Source of the DNA: Chlorella sorokiniana
Lineage: Eukaryota > Chlorophyta > Trebouxiophyceae > Chlorellales > Chlorellaceae
DNA: 64,000 nt
Assembly: GCA_025917655.1 (NCBI GenBank)
Contig: CP084610.1
Coordinates: 1,736,001-1,800,000, forward strand
Direction of reading: 5' to 3'
Shown: in pieces, positions 34,882-45,678 of the stretch
Layout: each line of letters starts with the position of its first letter
How positions within the stretch are numbered: position 1 is the first letter of the stretch
Notes under the pieces: generated by a model
Databases searched by the model: none
Told to the model about the DNA's origin: nothing
Seen by the model: only the letters and a program-made list of their open reading frames with translations
Translations under genes and position numbers: made by a program

Positions 34882-35752
34882 ATGGCTCTGGCAGGGTGTC
34901 TGGCAGCATCTTTCCGAGACTTTTGTCGCTTCTGGGGCTGTTTTAAAGCTTCCACAACCTTCACAGCCCCTCCACCGGCCCCAGGCAGCCCTGCCGGAGG
35001 CCCCGGCGCCCACCCGTCGCCCAACTCCTGCTTGCCAGCTTTGTGGCAAATGGAAAATGGTTGGCGTTGGCAAAAGTTAGAGGAAACGGTCAGCGAGAAG
35101 CCAAGTTGGGGAAACCCCGGCCCTACCCGAAAGCGGACCATCACTGGTATACGTCGTCCTCAGCAACGCAGCACGCCTGTTCAGGTCGAAGATGTAGTAG
35201 ACGATGGGGGCTGGGACCATGCAGCGGCAGCTGACAGCATGTCTCCCGACGACACCAGCGGCGCCGATGGCGGCACAGCCAGCTCCTTCTGTGCAGAACG
35301 TGCTGGCAATGCCACCAGAGGCTGGGCTTTACCAGCTGCTGTGGAAAGGCAGCAGTTATGGGACGGTGTACGGCCTGAGGTGCAGCGCAGCTATGTCGTG
35401 CATCTGCCCGACATGCGGTCCCTCGCCAAAGAGCTGCGCAACAACCAGCGTGACCTCATGCAGGAGCGGCTTGCAGCACAGCCAGCCTGCTGCGCAAATT
35501 GTGGCAGCCATGACATGCAGCAGCTTCAGCCTGCCTCCGTGTTGTACATATCAACTGACAGCTGTTTCCATCTGACCGTGCCGCGCTACAAGTGTGCAGA
35601 AGCGGGTTGCGGCGGCACGTTTGCTCCCCCCGCTGGTCGTGGGCTGCTTCCCTGCCACGCCCAAGGCCACGTTTGCAGGAAGAAGGTGGGTCAAGCGGTA
35701 TCATTTGACACGGCCCCCGCTTGTTCTGACTGCATATCAATTTTTCCTTTAA
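34882..35752 (+). CDS. KDZ-transposon-type CxC cysteine-cluster protein
   Basis: Resembles the N-terminal CxC zinc region carried by Kyakuja-Dileera-Zisupton (KDZ) DNA-transposon proteins. From ATG 34882 the frame reads a basic, Trp-containing leader (GWRWQKLEETVSEKPSWGNP, RKRTITGIRR), an acidic stretch and SYVVHLPDMRSLAKELRNNQ. The cysteine cluster follows (CCANCGSHDMQQL, about 20 residues, then YKCAEAGCGGTF). After a one-base frame change at the C6 run near 35625-35630, the sequence continues LVVGCFPATPKATFAGR, a motif typical after the KDZ cluster. This frame stops at TAA 35750-35752. The RNase-H-like transposase domain expected downstream is absent, so this is either a relic, a non-autonomous fragment or a host gene derived from one. 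No terminal inverted repeats were seen. A GTGGGT donor at 35686 leaves open a splice into the following gene. Confidence 0.6.
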
Positions 35753-35782
35753 TTACCGAGCATTGAACGTGATCACAAAGCC

Positions 35783-36501
35783 ATGGCTGACGGGGTCCCG
35801 GAGTCTTTCAGCTGGGGCGGAGTGGCGGACTCCGACATCAGGCGGGCATTTGAGGACGCCAGCGAAGATGCCAGGGAGTCGCTGTCGGCGCTGGATGTGA
35901 GCAACGCCATCTACAATCATTCCCTGCCATGCGCCCAACCGCATGTTGACCGGCGCCACCCGCCAAGGGGGGCGCTGCGGTGCTCCCCACTTGCTGCAGC
36001 TGGCCGGCGGGCAGCACATCTTGCGAGAGGACATCACAGCCGTGCTCGCAAGTGCTTCAGGGCGGCAGCTGGTGGGCCAAGACCTAGCTGCTGTCCTCCG
36101 GTGCTTTGTGCTGGACTCGTCGGCTGCCATTGGTTGGACCGAATTTGAGCAGAGCTGGCGGCTGCTACAGCGCATCAACCCCAGCCAGTCAGCCGTAAGC
36201 CGGGCAGGCACACAGCGCAAGGGCAAGCGGGCAGGCAAGGGCACGTCGGAGGGCGTGGCGGCACTTGCAAGCAAGGCAAGCACGCGAGGCTGGGTGCATG
36301 CTGCCCAGCAAACGTGGCCGCAGTTGCAACTGAGCTGCCCCGTGCGCCCTGCAGCCCCAGACCACCCAGCAAGAGATTGGATGGCACCACACGGCGGCAC
36401 CCATGCAGCCGTCCGCCTGCCGCTCGACGCGGGGCACAGACGTCACGCGTGGCGGCGAGGGCTCCTCCCTGGCGACCTACTTTGGCATGCACCTGTCCTG
36501 A
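35783..36501 (+). CDS. Small EF-hand-like protein of unknown function
   Basis: Three exons read cleanly with no frame slips. Exon 1 (35783-35898) starts at ATG in a good context (GCCATGGCTG): MADGVPESFSWGGVADSDIR, RAFEDASEDARESLSALD. It ends at a GTGAGC donor. Exon 2 (about 36000-36195) reads LAGGQHILREDITAVLASAS, GRQLVGQDLAAVLRCFVLD and AAIGWTEFEQSWRLLQRINP, before GTAAGC. Exon 3 (about 36355-36501) reads PQTTQQEIGWHHTAAPMQPS, GTDVTRGGEGSSLATYFGMH and stops. The helix-loop-helix spacing (DSDIRRAF, then IGWTEFEQSW) resembles paired EF-hands, but the Ca-binding loops are degenerate or missing. It could be an axonemal or regulatory EF-hand-like protein. It might also be spliced to the preceding cysteine-cluster gene (donor 35686, acceptor 35811, phase 2), so independence is not certain. 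Confidence 0.5.
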
Positions 36502-36785
36502 CTCCCTGCTGCCCCTCACTGCCACAAACCGCTCTGCGCTTGCAGCCCATGTATGACTGGGTGTTGCCTTGTGCATCGGCCGCGCCCTGCTTCACCTGTT
36601 GAGATCTGTCTTGTGTGCGGGTGCATAACAGCTGCAAGCCTTAAACTCGGTGGCCACCCTTGGCAGAGAGGCTTGCAGGGTCGTCAGGTAAATCAGGGCG
36701 CTGGGAAGGATCGGGCCAAGCGGCAGGTCAGCGGCAAAAGGGGACAATCAACACACAGCAAGCAGCAGACATTGCACGCATGGAA

Positions 36786-38023
36786 TCAGCGCATGCTCAG
36801 TGGAATGGGTGTGGAAAAGAGGATGGAATTGAGCAGCCAGCAGGCGCGCGGCAGCACGCGGCGTAGCGCGGCAGGCGGCAGCAGCGGCGGCGGGGCCTCC
36901 TGAGGCTGCAGGGGGTGGGCGCGCGGCTCGCGGCGGGCGGCGTGCTTGCGCGCGGCGCGGGCAGCGGGCCAGCAGGCGGCGGCTGCGCTGCGCCCGCCCT
37001 CCCTACGCCTGCTCCTGGCCCTCCGCCTGCGGCGCAACCCCTCAGGGCTGTGCGCGCGCTGGCCGCTGCGGCTGCGGCTGCGGGAGCGGGGGCGCGCTTG
37101 ACGGGGCTGCGGCTGCGGCTGCGCGCGCCCCCCCGCTCCTCCTCACCCCCGCGGGCAGCTCGGCGGCGGCGGCCTCGGCGGGCGGCGGCGCGCGGCGGCA
37201 GCCTCGGCGGGCGGCGGCGGCGCGGCGCCGTTGGCGGCGGGCGGCTCGGCGGCAGGCGTCGGCTCAGCGGGGGTGGGAGCGGGGCGGGCTCGGCAGGCAG
37301 CGGCACGGGCTCAGCCGCGTACGCCGCGTCGGCCGCGCACGGCGCGGCGGCAGGGGCGGGCTCGGCGGCGGCCTCGGGCACGTACGGTGTGGGCTCGTAG
37401 GGGGTTGGCAGGGAGACGGGGGCGGGGGCTGAGGAGGCGCCGCCCACGGACGCCACGGCGGCGGAGGCGGAGGCGGTGGCGACCGCCATGCTGGCGTGCT
37501 GGCCGGTGCCGTGCGTGTCTGAGCCGCAGATGTAGCACTGGTGCGGGTAGCGGCAGCGCCCCACCCACTGACAGTTGCCGGTGCGCCAGAACTGGATGCA
37601 GTGCTGCTTGCCGTCGGGGGCGCCAGCAGCGCGCCGGCCGCCGCCAGCGCCTGAGACGCGTGCGCGGGCGCGGCATGTGGCACTTGCGGCACGTCTGCCG
37701 CTCGGGGTAGTTGCCCCACCCGCAGCTGGTGCACTGCCAGTCGCCGGCCGAGGGCGCGCCAGCGGGAGGAGCCACGCCGCCAGGCCCCATCGGCGGCATG
37801 CCATAGCCCGGGGAGGCATGCCGTAGCCAGGAGGGGCGCCGGGCGGCGGCATGCCCGGCACGGGCGGCATCCCCGCCGCCGCCATGCTGTGCTGGGCGGT
37901 GCCGTGCGCCGGGCTGCCGCAAACGTAGCACTGGTGAGGGAAACGGCAGCGGCCCACCCACTGGCAGTTTCCAGTGCGCCAGAACTGGATGCAGTGCTGG
38001 TTGCCGTCTGGCTGCATCTGCAT
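36786..38023 (-). CDS. CCCH / RanBP2-type zinc-finger RNA-binding protein
   Basis: Probable RNA-binding protein. From ATG 38023 (MQMQPDGNQH) comes a C-x8-C-x5-C-x3-H finger (CIQFWRTGNCQWVGRCRFPH) continued at once by CYVCGSPAHGTAQH (C-x2-C-x4-H-x4-H). A Met/Pro/Gly-rich linker follows, then a RanBP2-type finger (DWQCTSCGWGN, TCRKCHMPRPR; about 37740-37670). A second copy of the CCCH plus CCHH module (CIQFWRTGNCQWVGRCRYPH, CYICGSDTHGTGQH; about 37620-37500) is nearly identical to the first. The C-terminal half is Pro/Ala/Glu-rich and ends in an Arg/Ser stretch (RSRSRSPVKR). This suggests an SR-like splicing or mRNA-binding role. The RanBP2 finger lies in a different frame from the CCCH modules, again needing single-base corrections. 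The exact C-terminus (stop near 36786-36797) is uncertain. Confidence 0.72.
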
Positions 38024-38562
38024 GGCGACGTTGGCGAGTTCGCTGCGGCTAGATATACCTGAGAGGGGGATCAGGGGCGTAGAGAGTCAGCCGCAGTCGC
38101 TCTTACCCTACATCGGCGAAGAAATTCGCGCTGCTCTCAGGCATGAGGCTGTGTGCGACGAAATCCGGCCCTGCACAAAGCTCAGGTGTGGCCACCTCTC
38201 AAACGACTGGATGCACGCACCTGCTGCTGCTATTCGCCGGGTTCGCGGAAGGGCAGATGATGGCGGCGGAAGTTTCTTGATGAACCACCGGTGAGTTTGG
38301 CCTTGACAAACGTTGAGTGGAGGTCTGCAGCCGTTTGAGAAACGGGCGAGATTATTCCTGCTTTGCATCAAGAGTACTGCTTGCTGCCATCCCGCTGTAC
38401 AGCACATGCAGCAATAACACGGACTTGCATGCTTCGCAAGGCTGTTTGACACAGCTGGGGCAACTGGAAGGAGTGATGAAGTTGAAAGAGCCATGAGGTT
38501 CATCAGTGATTAATCGGCAGAAAACTTTGTTGCTTTTTGCCGACACGAACAAATTGCCCGCC

Positions 38563-40072
38563 TCACAGCATTTTCTGCAGCAGCTGCAGCAGCTCCGGCT
38601 GCTGGATGTACTCCTGCAGCTCGTCCTTGGCCACCCAGACGTGCTCCTTGAAGCCGCTGCTGCCGCGCAGCACAGGCACGCCCTGTATGAGCTGGCACCT
38701 GCCATGCAGAGAGGGTGGCAGCTGGAACCTCAGCCAGACCGCGGCGGCGAGCACATGGCTGTACAGGCGCCCATCGAAGCACCCCGCAATACACTTCTCC
38801 CTGAAAAGCAGCGCCCGGCACACATTGCAGCCGCCGGCAGCGGCCCACCTGTGGAAGAAGTGCGTCGCGTCGCTGCCCAGCTGCACGTGCCCCGCGGGCG
38901 CGTTGCCCACAAAGTAGGGCTGCACCGCCGGCAGCTCAATGGCCTCTGCCAGCGCCCGCTCCGCTGTCTGCCGCATCGTCTCGCCCTCCTGGTTTTCTGC
39001 GTGCATGGCGGAGCGGGTGGAGGGCAGGCGTGAGGGGGCTCGGATGCCTGGTGGGTTCCAAGACGGCGCGCAGGAAACAGGCGTGGCGGTGCTTAGCAGC
39101 GGCCGCGGTGGTGGCCCCCACCTTGCTGCGGGAAAGTCCAGCTGCCGCCCTGGCCCTTGGGCTTCACCAGCATGAACAGCCGCTGGTCTAGCCGCCGCTT
39201 CAGCGAGCGCCGGTCGTTGTCCTCGTCTGCTTCTGTGATGCGGGCGCTGGCTCATACCTGCAGGTCCCCACGCCGTGAGGATCAGCGGATTGTCAGAGGC
39301 GGCTGCCGCGAGCCCCAACCAGCCCGAAGGCAGCAACAGCACACAGCACTGCAGGCTTGCAGTAAGAGCAGCAAAGTCATGCACGCGGAAGCCAGCGGCA
39401 CACGCAAGGCACCGGGCAAACACACACCGCGTCGAAGCATCGTCCTGCGTTTCGTTTTCCCTCAACTCCACAAAATCTTTGGGCAGGACTTTGAAGTACT
39501 TCTCTCGCAGGGACTGCGAGGGTCAGATGTGAATGAGGGAGCATGTAGGCTGGAACCGAAAGCAGGGCAAGATACATGGTAAAGCAACAGCGCTTGGGAA
39601 CCCTTGCAAGCTGTGAAGGCTCTGGGCTATCAACCGCCAGGTGTCAGCACTGCCTGTGGATTCACAGCAAGCGGCCCACCTGCTGCCAAGCAATGTGCTC
39701 CATCTCCCACTCAGGCGGCTCGGGGATGATCACCGGCAGCCGCTCAAACACGCACACACCAAACAACCTGCCTTGCGCAGCTGCGGACGCCGCCTGCACA
39801 TGGGTTCAGCAGCAGCAACAGAGGAGGCCAGCTTTGAGGGTTGCCACGCTCGGCAGGGGTGGCGGCTAAGGCAGCGCCTTCTTCCTATGCGCGCCATCAA
39901 AGCGAAACCCGTTGCTATGAGCTTGCCCTAGTGTCTGCACTCACACTGGCGCTAAATGCAGCCAAGTGCACAAGCTGAAAGGGTTGGGCTGGTGCCGCTG
40001 AGCCGCATCTTGCAGTAGGGCTGCTGCTGCGTGAGGCTGGGCGATCAATTTGCGGAAAATGGTCGATGCCAT
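38563..40072 (-). CDS. MRPL46: Mitochondrial large-subunit ribosomal protein L46 (mL46)
   Basis: Nudix-like component of the mitoribosome large subunit. The start at 40072 gives a mitochondrial presequence ([20 protein letters not shown]). Exons in order: [20 protein letters not shown] (~39740), [20 protein letters not shown] (~39470), [19 protein letters not shown] then [20 protein letters not shown] (~39180), and [20 protein letters not shown] then [20 protein letters not shown] (~38920). The last exons end [20 protein letters not shown] and LLQLLQKML, stop 38563-38565. The order and motifs ([30 protein letters not shown]) match mL46 throughout. It shares a divergent 327-bp promoter region with SEC13. 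Confidence 0.9.
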
Positions 40073-40399
40073 GGCTATGTGGATGCTACGGGCTTCCTGC
40101 ACCCAAGCGCTGCTCAGTGTTGCGGTGACGAGTTCCTGTTCTCCCACCGGCTGATTTGCTTAGTACAATTTTATAAACTTGGCGAATGACGCCCTTGAAC
40201 TCGGCTTGGGCAATGAGGCTGGAATGGCGTGCTGCGATGGGGCGACTTGGAAGTTCGACTGTCTCTTCTGTTGTTTTCGATCACATCGCGATCATCTTTC
40301 TGACTGCCGTTTTGGACAACAGCCGACCTCGTGCTGGGCAACAGCTGATCGCGAGAGTTTGTTGCTGTTGGCAAGAGCGCTGTTTCAGGGCTTGCAACA
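40073..40399. promoter_or_regulatory. Divergent promoter region (MRPL46 / SEC13)
   Basis: This is 327 bp of AT-richer sequence between two head-to-head housekeeping genes. It contains TTTTATAAAC near 40170, which could act as a TATA-like element. No other named site is seen. Confidence 0.4.
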
Positions 40400-42085
40400 A
40401 TGGCAGCTGCAACCGCACAGCTAGCCAGCTTTGAGACGGGGCACGGGGACATGGTGCACGACGCTGCCTTCGACTATTACGGCAAGCGGCTCGCCACCTG
40501 CTCCTCTGACCGCAGCATCAAGGTGTTTGACGTCGTGGGAGAGCAGGTGCGCGGCCCAAGGCCACACTTGGAGCGCAACGCCTTGCTACCGCCTTGCCGC
40601 CACCGGCTGCCGGGCTGCGGCCCCCTTGCTTCCCATTGCTTCATGTGCTGGAAACGGATCATCTTTCCAAAACGCAGATCACACACTTGGCAGATATCAA
40701 CGGCCACGAGGGGCCTGTGTGGCAGGTCGCGTGGGCGCATCCCAAGTTTGGCAGCCTCCTCGCGTCGTGCAGCTTTGACGGCCGCGTCGTCGTTTGGAAG
40801 GAGGTGTCGGACAATGTGTGGCAGCAGGTGCGCTGCAGCCAGAGCCCTGCGTGTTTTGTGAGCTTGCCCGAACGCCCCGCTGCCGATCGCGTTGCAGTGC
40901 CTCCTCCATCAACCAGCCTCACGGGCGGGGCTGTTTCCCCGTTTCCCCCACATGCACAGATATACCAGTCGACGCTGCACACAGCCAGCGTCAACTCGCT
41001 GTGCTGGGCGCCCTATGAGCTCGGCCTCTCGCTGGCGGCAGCCTCCTCCGACGGATCGCTCTCTGTGCTCACCTACCAGCCAGACGGCTCCTGGCATGCG
41101 GACAAGGTGCAGCGCTGCTGGTCTGGGGCAAGAAGGCCAAGTTTTTGTGCAGGGTGGCTGCCGGTCCACGCAGCGCCGCGGGGCCGGCAACCGCGTGCGG
41201 CAGCGACGCGCTGCTGGCTTGCTGCCGCTGCCACCGTGCTGCGCGTGCTGCGCGTGCTGCCCGCTGACCCCCAGATGCGTGCGCTGCCCGCAGCTGGATG
41301 GCGCCCACCCCGTGGGCTGTACCGCCGTGTCCTGGGCCCCCGCCGCGCCCAAGGGCGCCCTAGTGTCCTCCCAGCCCCCGGCCAGCCTGTGCGGCGCCTC
41401 GTCTCCGCCGGCTGCGACAGCTGCGTGCGGGTGTGGACCTATAATGAGCAGCTGCGGCAGTGGCGGCAGGACGGCGTGGCGCTGACGGGGCACTCGGGTG
41501 CGCGGCTGACGCCTTGCTGGCGGCACCGTGCCGTGCCCGGGCGGCGAGCCCGGCTGCCGCGCTGCTGCCACGCTGGACAGAGGCAGCTCGCGTTTCCTGC
41601 CTGTCCCGCCGGCCAGCTCAGCTTCCTGCTTGCACCCCCTTGGCGCCGCTCTGCAGACTGGGTGCGGGATGTGGCGTGGGCGCCCAACCTGGGCCTCCCC
41701 ATGAGCACCATCGCCAGCGCGGGGCAGGACGGCAAGGTGTACGTCTGGACCGAGCGGTCAGAAGGTGGGTACCCTCGTGTTTCGCATTGCTGGCAGCTTG
41801 TTGTGTTGTGAAAGCGGGTTGAGCTTCATGGCTCACATGCTGGGCGGTTGACCCTGGCGCTGGGCTGCCATCGCTGCCCCTCTGGCTGCGTGCGCTCAAG
41901 CAGACGCCACCTGTGCCCGGCACGCAGGCGGCTGGGACAAGCACCTGCTGCGCGACTTTGGCGCCCCCGTGTGGCGCGTCAGCTGGTCGGTCAGCGGCAA
42001 CCTGCTGTCTGTGTCCGACGCCAACAACGCCGTGACGCTGTGGAAGGAGGCGGCGGATGGGCAGTGGCAGCAGGTCACGCAGTGA
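40400..42085 (+). CDS. SEC13: SEC13, COPII coat / nuclear-pore WD40 protein
   Basis: Six-bladed WD40 beta-propeller shared by the COPII outer coat (with SEC31) and the nuclear-pore Y complex. The start at 40400 reads [49 protein letters not shown]. Further exons: [20 protein letters not shown] and [19 protein letters not shown] (~40700-40820); [20 protein letters not shown] (~40980); [16 protein letters not shown] (~41300); [19 protein letters not shown] (~41400); [20 protein letters not shown] (~41660); [20 protein letters not shown] and [20 protein letters not shown] (~41950). Stop 42083-42085. The fourth blade is out of frame unless one C is added at the C5 run 41375-41379. In a gene this essential that points to an assembly error. 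Confidence 0.94.
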
Positions 42086-42399
42086 GGGGGCCGCCATCGC
42101 TGGGCAGGTTGCGGCCAAGCGGCAAGACGCCTAGTTGCCAGCGTTGACTTGTTCCTTCCTCCTCACAGTGTCACATTGTGTGCTGTACACTCGCATCAAA
42201 AACTCGCACTACAAACACTCGAAACTAGATGGCGCCCCGTTTGGAACTAGCTGGCCCGTCACAATGTGCTGCACAGGCTGGCGGGCGCAACTCCTGTAGG
42301 CTCCGCCGCCCTGCCACCGGGTGGCGGCACTGGCAGGGCCGGCTGCTATTGGAGGCCCCGGATTGGGCGGCTGGCTGAACGCGGCTTTGTTTGCTACCT

Positions 42400-43219
42400 C
42401 ATCCGTTCCCAGTCTGTATGTCGGCCAGCCCTCCTGTTTCACCGCCGCGGATGTCTGCCAGCCCGCCCGTCACGCCCTGCTGGTCCCGGATGTCGGCCAG
42501 GCCACCTGTGGAGCCCCCCAGGTCTGCCAGCCCGCCGGTGGCCCCTCCTGCAGAGGTGCGTGGGTGCAAGGCAGGCTGTTGGCTTCACGACTGGCGCTAC
42601 CTTGTTGTCTGGCTGCCTCCTTCTCGCTGAACAGACTGAAACCTCACGGCAGGCGGAGAGACCTATGCAGCGCCCCACCCACAATGCGCACCTGAGATGT
42701 CGGACATGCCACCCGTGCTGCCGCCCATGACGTCCCTCACGCCGCCTGTCTCCCCGCCCATGATGTCGCGCAGCCCGCCGGTTTTGCCGCCCATCACGTC
42801 ACGCACGCCGCCGGTTGGTGCAGCTGCGGTGCCCAGCCTCGTCGGGCCAGCTCCAGCGCCGCCTGCTCACAGCCAGGAGGCCGGGGTGCAGGGAAGGCAA
42901 CGAGGAAGCCTTGTCTGTGATCGAGGAAGGCTGGCCAGAGACACTCGCAACGCAGACAGGTGCCATGAGAGTCGTGGCACAAGCTCCGTAAGCTCCGGCA
43001 AGACGGCGGGAGCAGCTTCTCACCCACTGCTGCTGCGCCACCGCCACCGCCGTAGTCGCCGGCTGCACACAGGGTTGGCAGGCGGGATCAGAGCGTGGGA
43101 AAGGTATTAGCTAGCAGTAGCCTGAGTGGGTCCTCCTGCTAACGTCCAGTCTCACCCAGGTGCGAGGCAGGGGTGGTTCTCGCAGAGATGTCCCCTTGTT
43201 CTGCATCCTGGCCAGCCAT
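42400..43219 (-). CDS. Short Gly-rich protein with ~11-residue TGG-h-x-D repeats, unknown family
   Basis: A cleanly spliced gene I do not recognise. Every junction is phase 1 and no frame slip is needed. Exon 1 from ATG 43219 reads MAGQDAEQGDISARTTPASH. A Gly-rich exon (AGDYGGGGGAAAV, ~43055) follows. The third exon (about 42860-42695) holds PTGGVRDVMGGK, TGGLRDIMGGE, TGGVRDVMGGS and TGGMSDIS. The last exon (about 42555-42400) holds ATGGLADLGGS, TGGLADIRDQQGV, TGGLADIRGGE, TGGLADIQTGNG and the stop at 42400-42402. The product is about 140 residues, with no signal peptide, membrane helix or cysteine. Its hydrophilic, low-complexity character with 10-13-residue repeats recalls LEA-like stress proteins, but the repeat is not the classic LEA 11-mer. 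Function is unknown. Confidence 0.65.
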
Positions 43220-43782
43220 TTGGGTGCTTGTGTATCTTTCCTTGAATGTGGTAAGGCAACGATCGCCACTGCCTGCAGGAGTGCTCAACACCCTCCTTGC
43301 ATGCCTTGTTTGCCTTCGTAGTACAACAGGTGCCTTACTACCTGAGAATGTTCAAAAGTGATAGCAGTTAGAGGGCTGGAGCCTGGCATGCAACCTCCGG
43401 TTGCGGCAGCAGGCGCAGCGCTGGCTGCCGCATCTAAAAGGGTGGGCGAGCAAAGTCGATCTCTAAACGAGAAACCATTAGAACACCCTTCCTAATATGC
43501 GAAATCAGTGGAGTGCTGATCCAGTGGCTCGCTTGTTTGGTGCAAAGCCGGCACTTTGCTGCAGTACTTCTGCGATACTTCTGCTTCCGTGGCGTTTCGT
43601 GAAGTTGCAAATCAAGTGCATAGCAGGCTCACAAATTTTGCACGTTTGATCTTGCAGCGGCGCATCTGACCAGGGTCCCGCACCGGTGGTCAGACCAGCC
43701 TCCGAACCCGCTTGAGGCGCTGAATCTCTCCTGTTCTTTAGGAAGTGGCTATTGTTGAAAGTGGGAAGACCTCCGAAGTTGT
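43220..43782. promoter_or_regulatory. Divergent intergenic region (TGG-repeat gene / hydrolase)
   Basis: This AT-richer, 560-bp stretch lies between two head-to-head genes. I see no coding exon. It presumably carries both promoters; no specific element is recognised. Confidence 0.4.
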
Positions 43783-45380
43783 ATGGCGCCGCTGCAGGCG
43801 GAGGGCGCTACCCCCGCCGCTGCTCTCGCCGCGCTCGGCAGCGCCGTGCCGGCCAGCTTACCGCAGCGCTGCTGGCAAGGCAGCGATATTTGCGCTGTAT
43901 GACAAGGCGCTGGCAGAGCTGCCCCACCCCTATGAGGAGCGGCTGGTGGAGACGAGCCGTGGCACGGCCCACGTGCTGGTGTGCGGCCCGCAAGAGGTGA
44001 GGCCCCGCTGATCACCGAGCAAAGCGCAACCCGGGCTGCTGCTGCTGTTACCCCGTGTACATCACAATAGCGATGACAGGCCTGGGGTGGCACACGACCC
44101 AGAAAGAAAACGCCACACAAAACAAGGGGGAGGAGAGAAGGGGCATTGTCGACGGCGCCCGTTCTGCAGGCCCCCGCTGATGGTATGGCACGGCATGGGC
44201 GCCCCTGGCCCGCTCATGATGCGCATGTTTGACTCCTGGATGACCCACCTGCGTATCTACGTCCCAGACCAGCCGTTGCACGGTGCGCCCACGCTGCGCG
44301 TCAACTGCAGTCGCTGTGGCTGCTTGTCACCCTTGTCTTTGAAGGCTCCTCAAGGGCAAGCTTGCTCATGGGTGCAAGCTGCAACGCGCCTTCTCCTGCC
44401 GCAGCTGGCAGCCGCACCCAGGATGCAGATCTGAGCGCGGAGGGCCACGAGCACGGCCGGTGGTGCGTGGAGGTGATGCGTGGGCTGGGGCTGGTGCCGC
44501 CAGCCAGCGCGGCTGCTGGAAAGGGCGTCGTGGCCCCGCCTCCACCGCTTCACGTCGGTGTATCATTCGGCGCGGCAGTCCTTCTTGACCTAGCCAACGT
44601 GGCTCCAGAGGCCATCCGCAGCGCCGCGCTCCTTGTGCCAGGCGGCCTCGCGCCGGGTGAGTCTCCTCGCCGCCATCCGCTGCCGCTGGCATGTGCATCC
44701 GTGCACCTGCTTGCTTGAAGCTTCTTGTCGCCACATTCAGCGGACTGGGCGTGGGATGGCACCCGCTAGGCCGGACAGCCCTGTCTTGTCTCCCACAATC
44801 GTGCAGTGAGAGCCCTGCCTGTCCTGTTCCGCGTCGTACTGCCGTCCATGCTGTACCGCCTTGTTCCCTGCCGCCCTTTGGCCCGCCTCGCTCTCGGCGC
44901 CATCTGCGACGAGCCAGACCCGGACCACCTGGGCTTTGTGCTCCTGTCCTGGCGGTGGGTTGTCCGGTCACTCCCTACCATAACGGCTGTGACACTGCCC
45001 CATAGAAGTTTGTTCTTCTTGTCTCACGCCTTGGAGGGCGGGGCTGGCAGCACGCCGCGCTGCCACGCTGCGCTGGCCGTCCCCTCACCCCTTCCCCTCG
45101 CAGGCATGCCGCTCGCAACCCAGCGCTGCCCGGTGGCCCGGGAGGCTTCCCGCCTGAGAAGCTCGCCGGGCTCAAGGCACCCACGATTGCGATGGTTGCA
45201 GAGCGCGACGTCTTCTGGGCCAGCCGCACCGCAGTCGCAAACGCGCGGGCAGCCATGCCGGACTGCGAGACGGTCGTGGTCCAGGGGGCCCGCCACCTGC
45301 CCGCCGTTGAGAAGCAGCGCGAGATGCTGGACTGTGCGCTGGGGTTCTTCAGGGAGCGCGTGCTGCTGAAGGAAGCGTGA
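43783..45380 (+). CDS. Alpha/beta hydrolase-fold protein
   Basis: Serine-hydrolase-type fold with a complete apparent triad. The exon from about 43855 reads SAAGKAAIFALYDKALAELP, HPYEERLVETSRGTAHVLVC. The next (~44175) has PPLMVWHGMGAPGPLMMRMF and SWMTHLRIYVPDQP, whose HGMG is the oxyanion-type loop. The third (~44430) has HGRWCVEVMRGLGL and LHVGVSFGAAVLLDLANVAP, with the nucleophile elbow G-V-S-F-G. A cap-like exon (~44806) has VRALPVLFRVVLPSMLYRLV. The last exon has KAPTIAMVAERDVFWASRTA (Asp) and VVVQGARHLPAVEKQREMLD (His), stop 45378-45380. The N-terminus is uncertain: ATG 43783 opens in another frame and needs a frame change to reach the first exon. The substrate is unknown; the fold is shared by esterases, lipases and dehalogenases. 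Confidence 0.78.
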
Positions 45381-45678
45381 AGCGCTGGCTCACTGGCGCA
45401 CTGTCGGCCGGCCTGCACGTGGCTGCCATCAGTGACCCTGCAATGATACCATTTGTTGAGCAGTTGAGCTTGGGGTCGCTGCCAGCGCCCACGTGGGGCT
45501 TGAGGCTGTGAAAGACGAGCCGCACATTGAAGGGCCACTTAGAGGGCAACAGGGCTGCCGCTGTTGGCGCTATGGCTGCTAGTGCTACTTCCGGCGCAGG
45601 AAGAAAGTCACCTAGCCAACCTTCTCATCGGGCCATGTACTCCCCGCGCCTGCATGACGCAGACATCCTCTTCTCAGG

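Noticed and set aside
37000-38000. Long open frames on the plus strand opposite the zinc-finger gene
   Set aside because: They are Arg/Ala-rich mirror frames of GC-rich coding sequence. The minus strand carries ordered zinc fingers.
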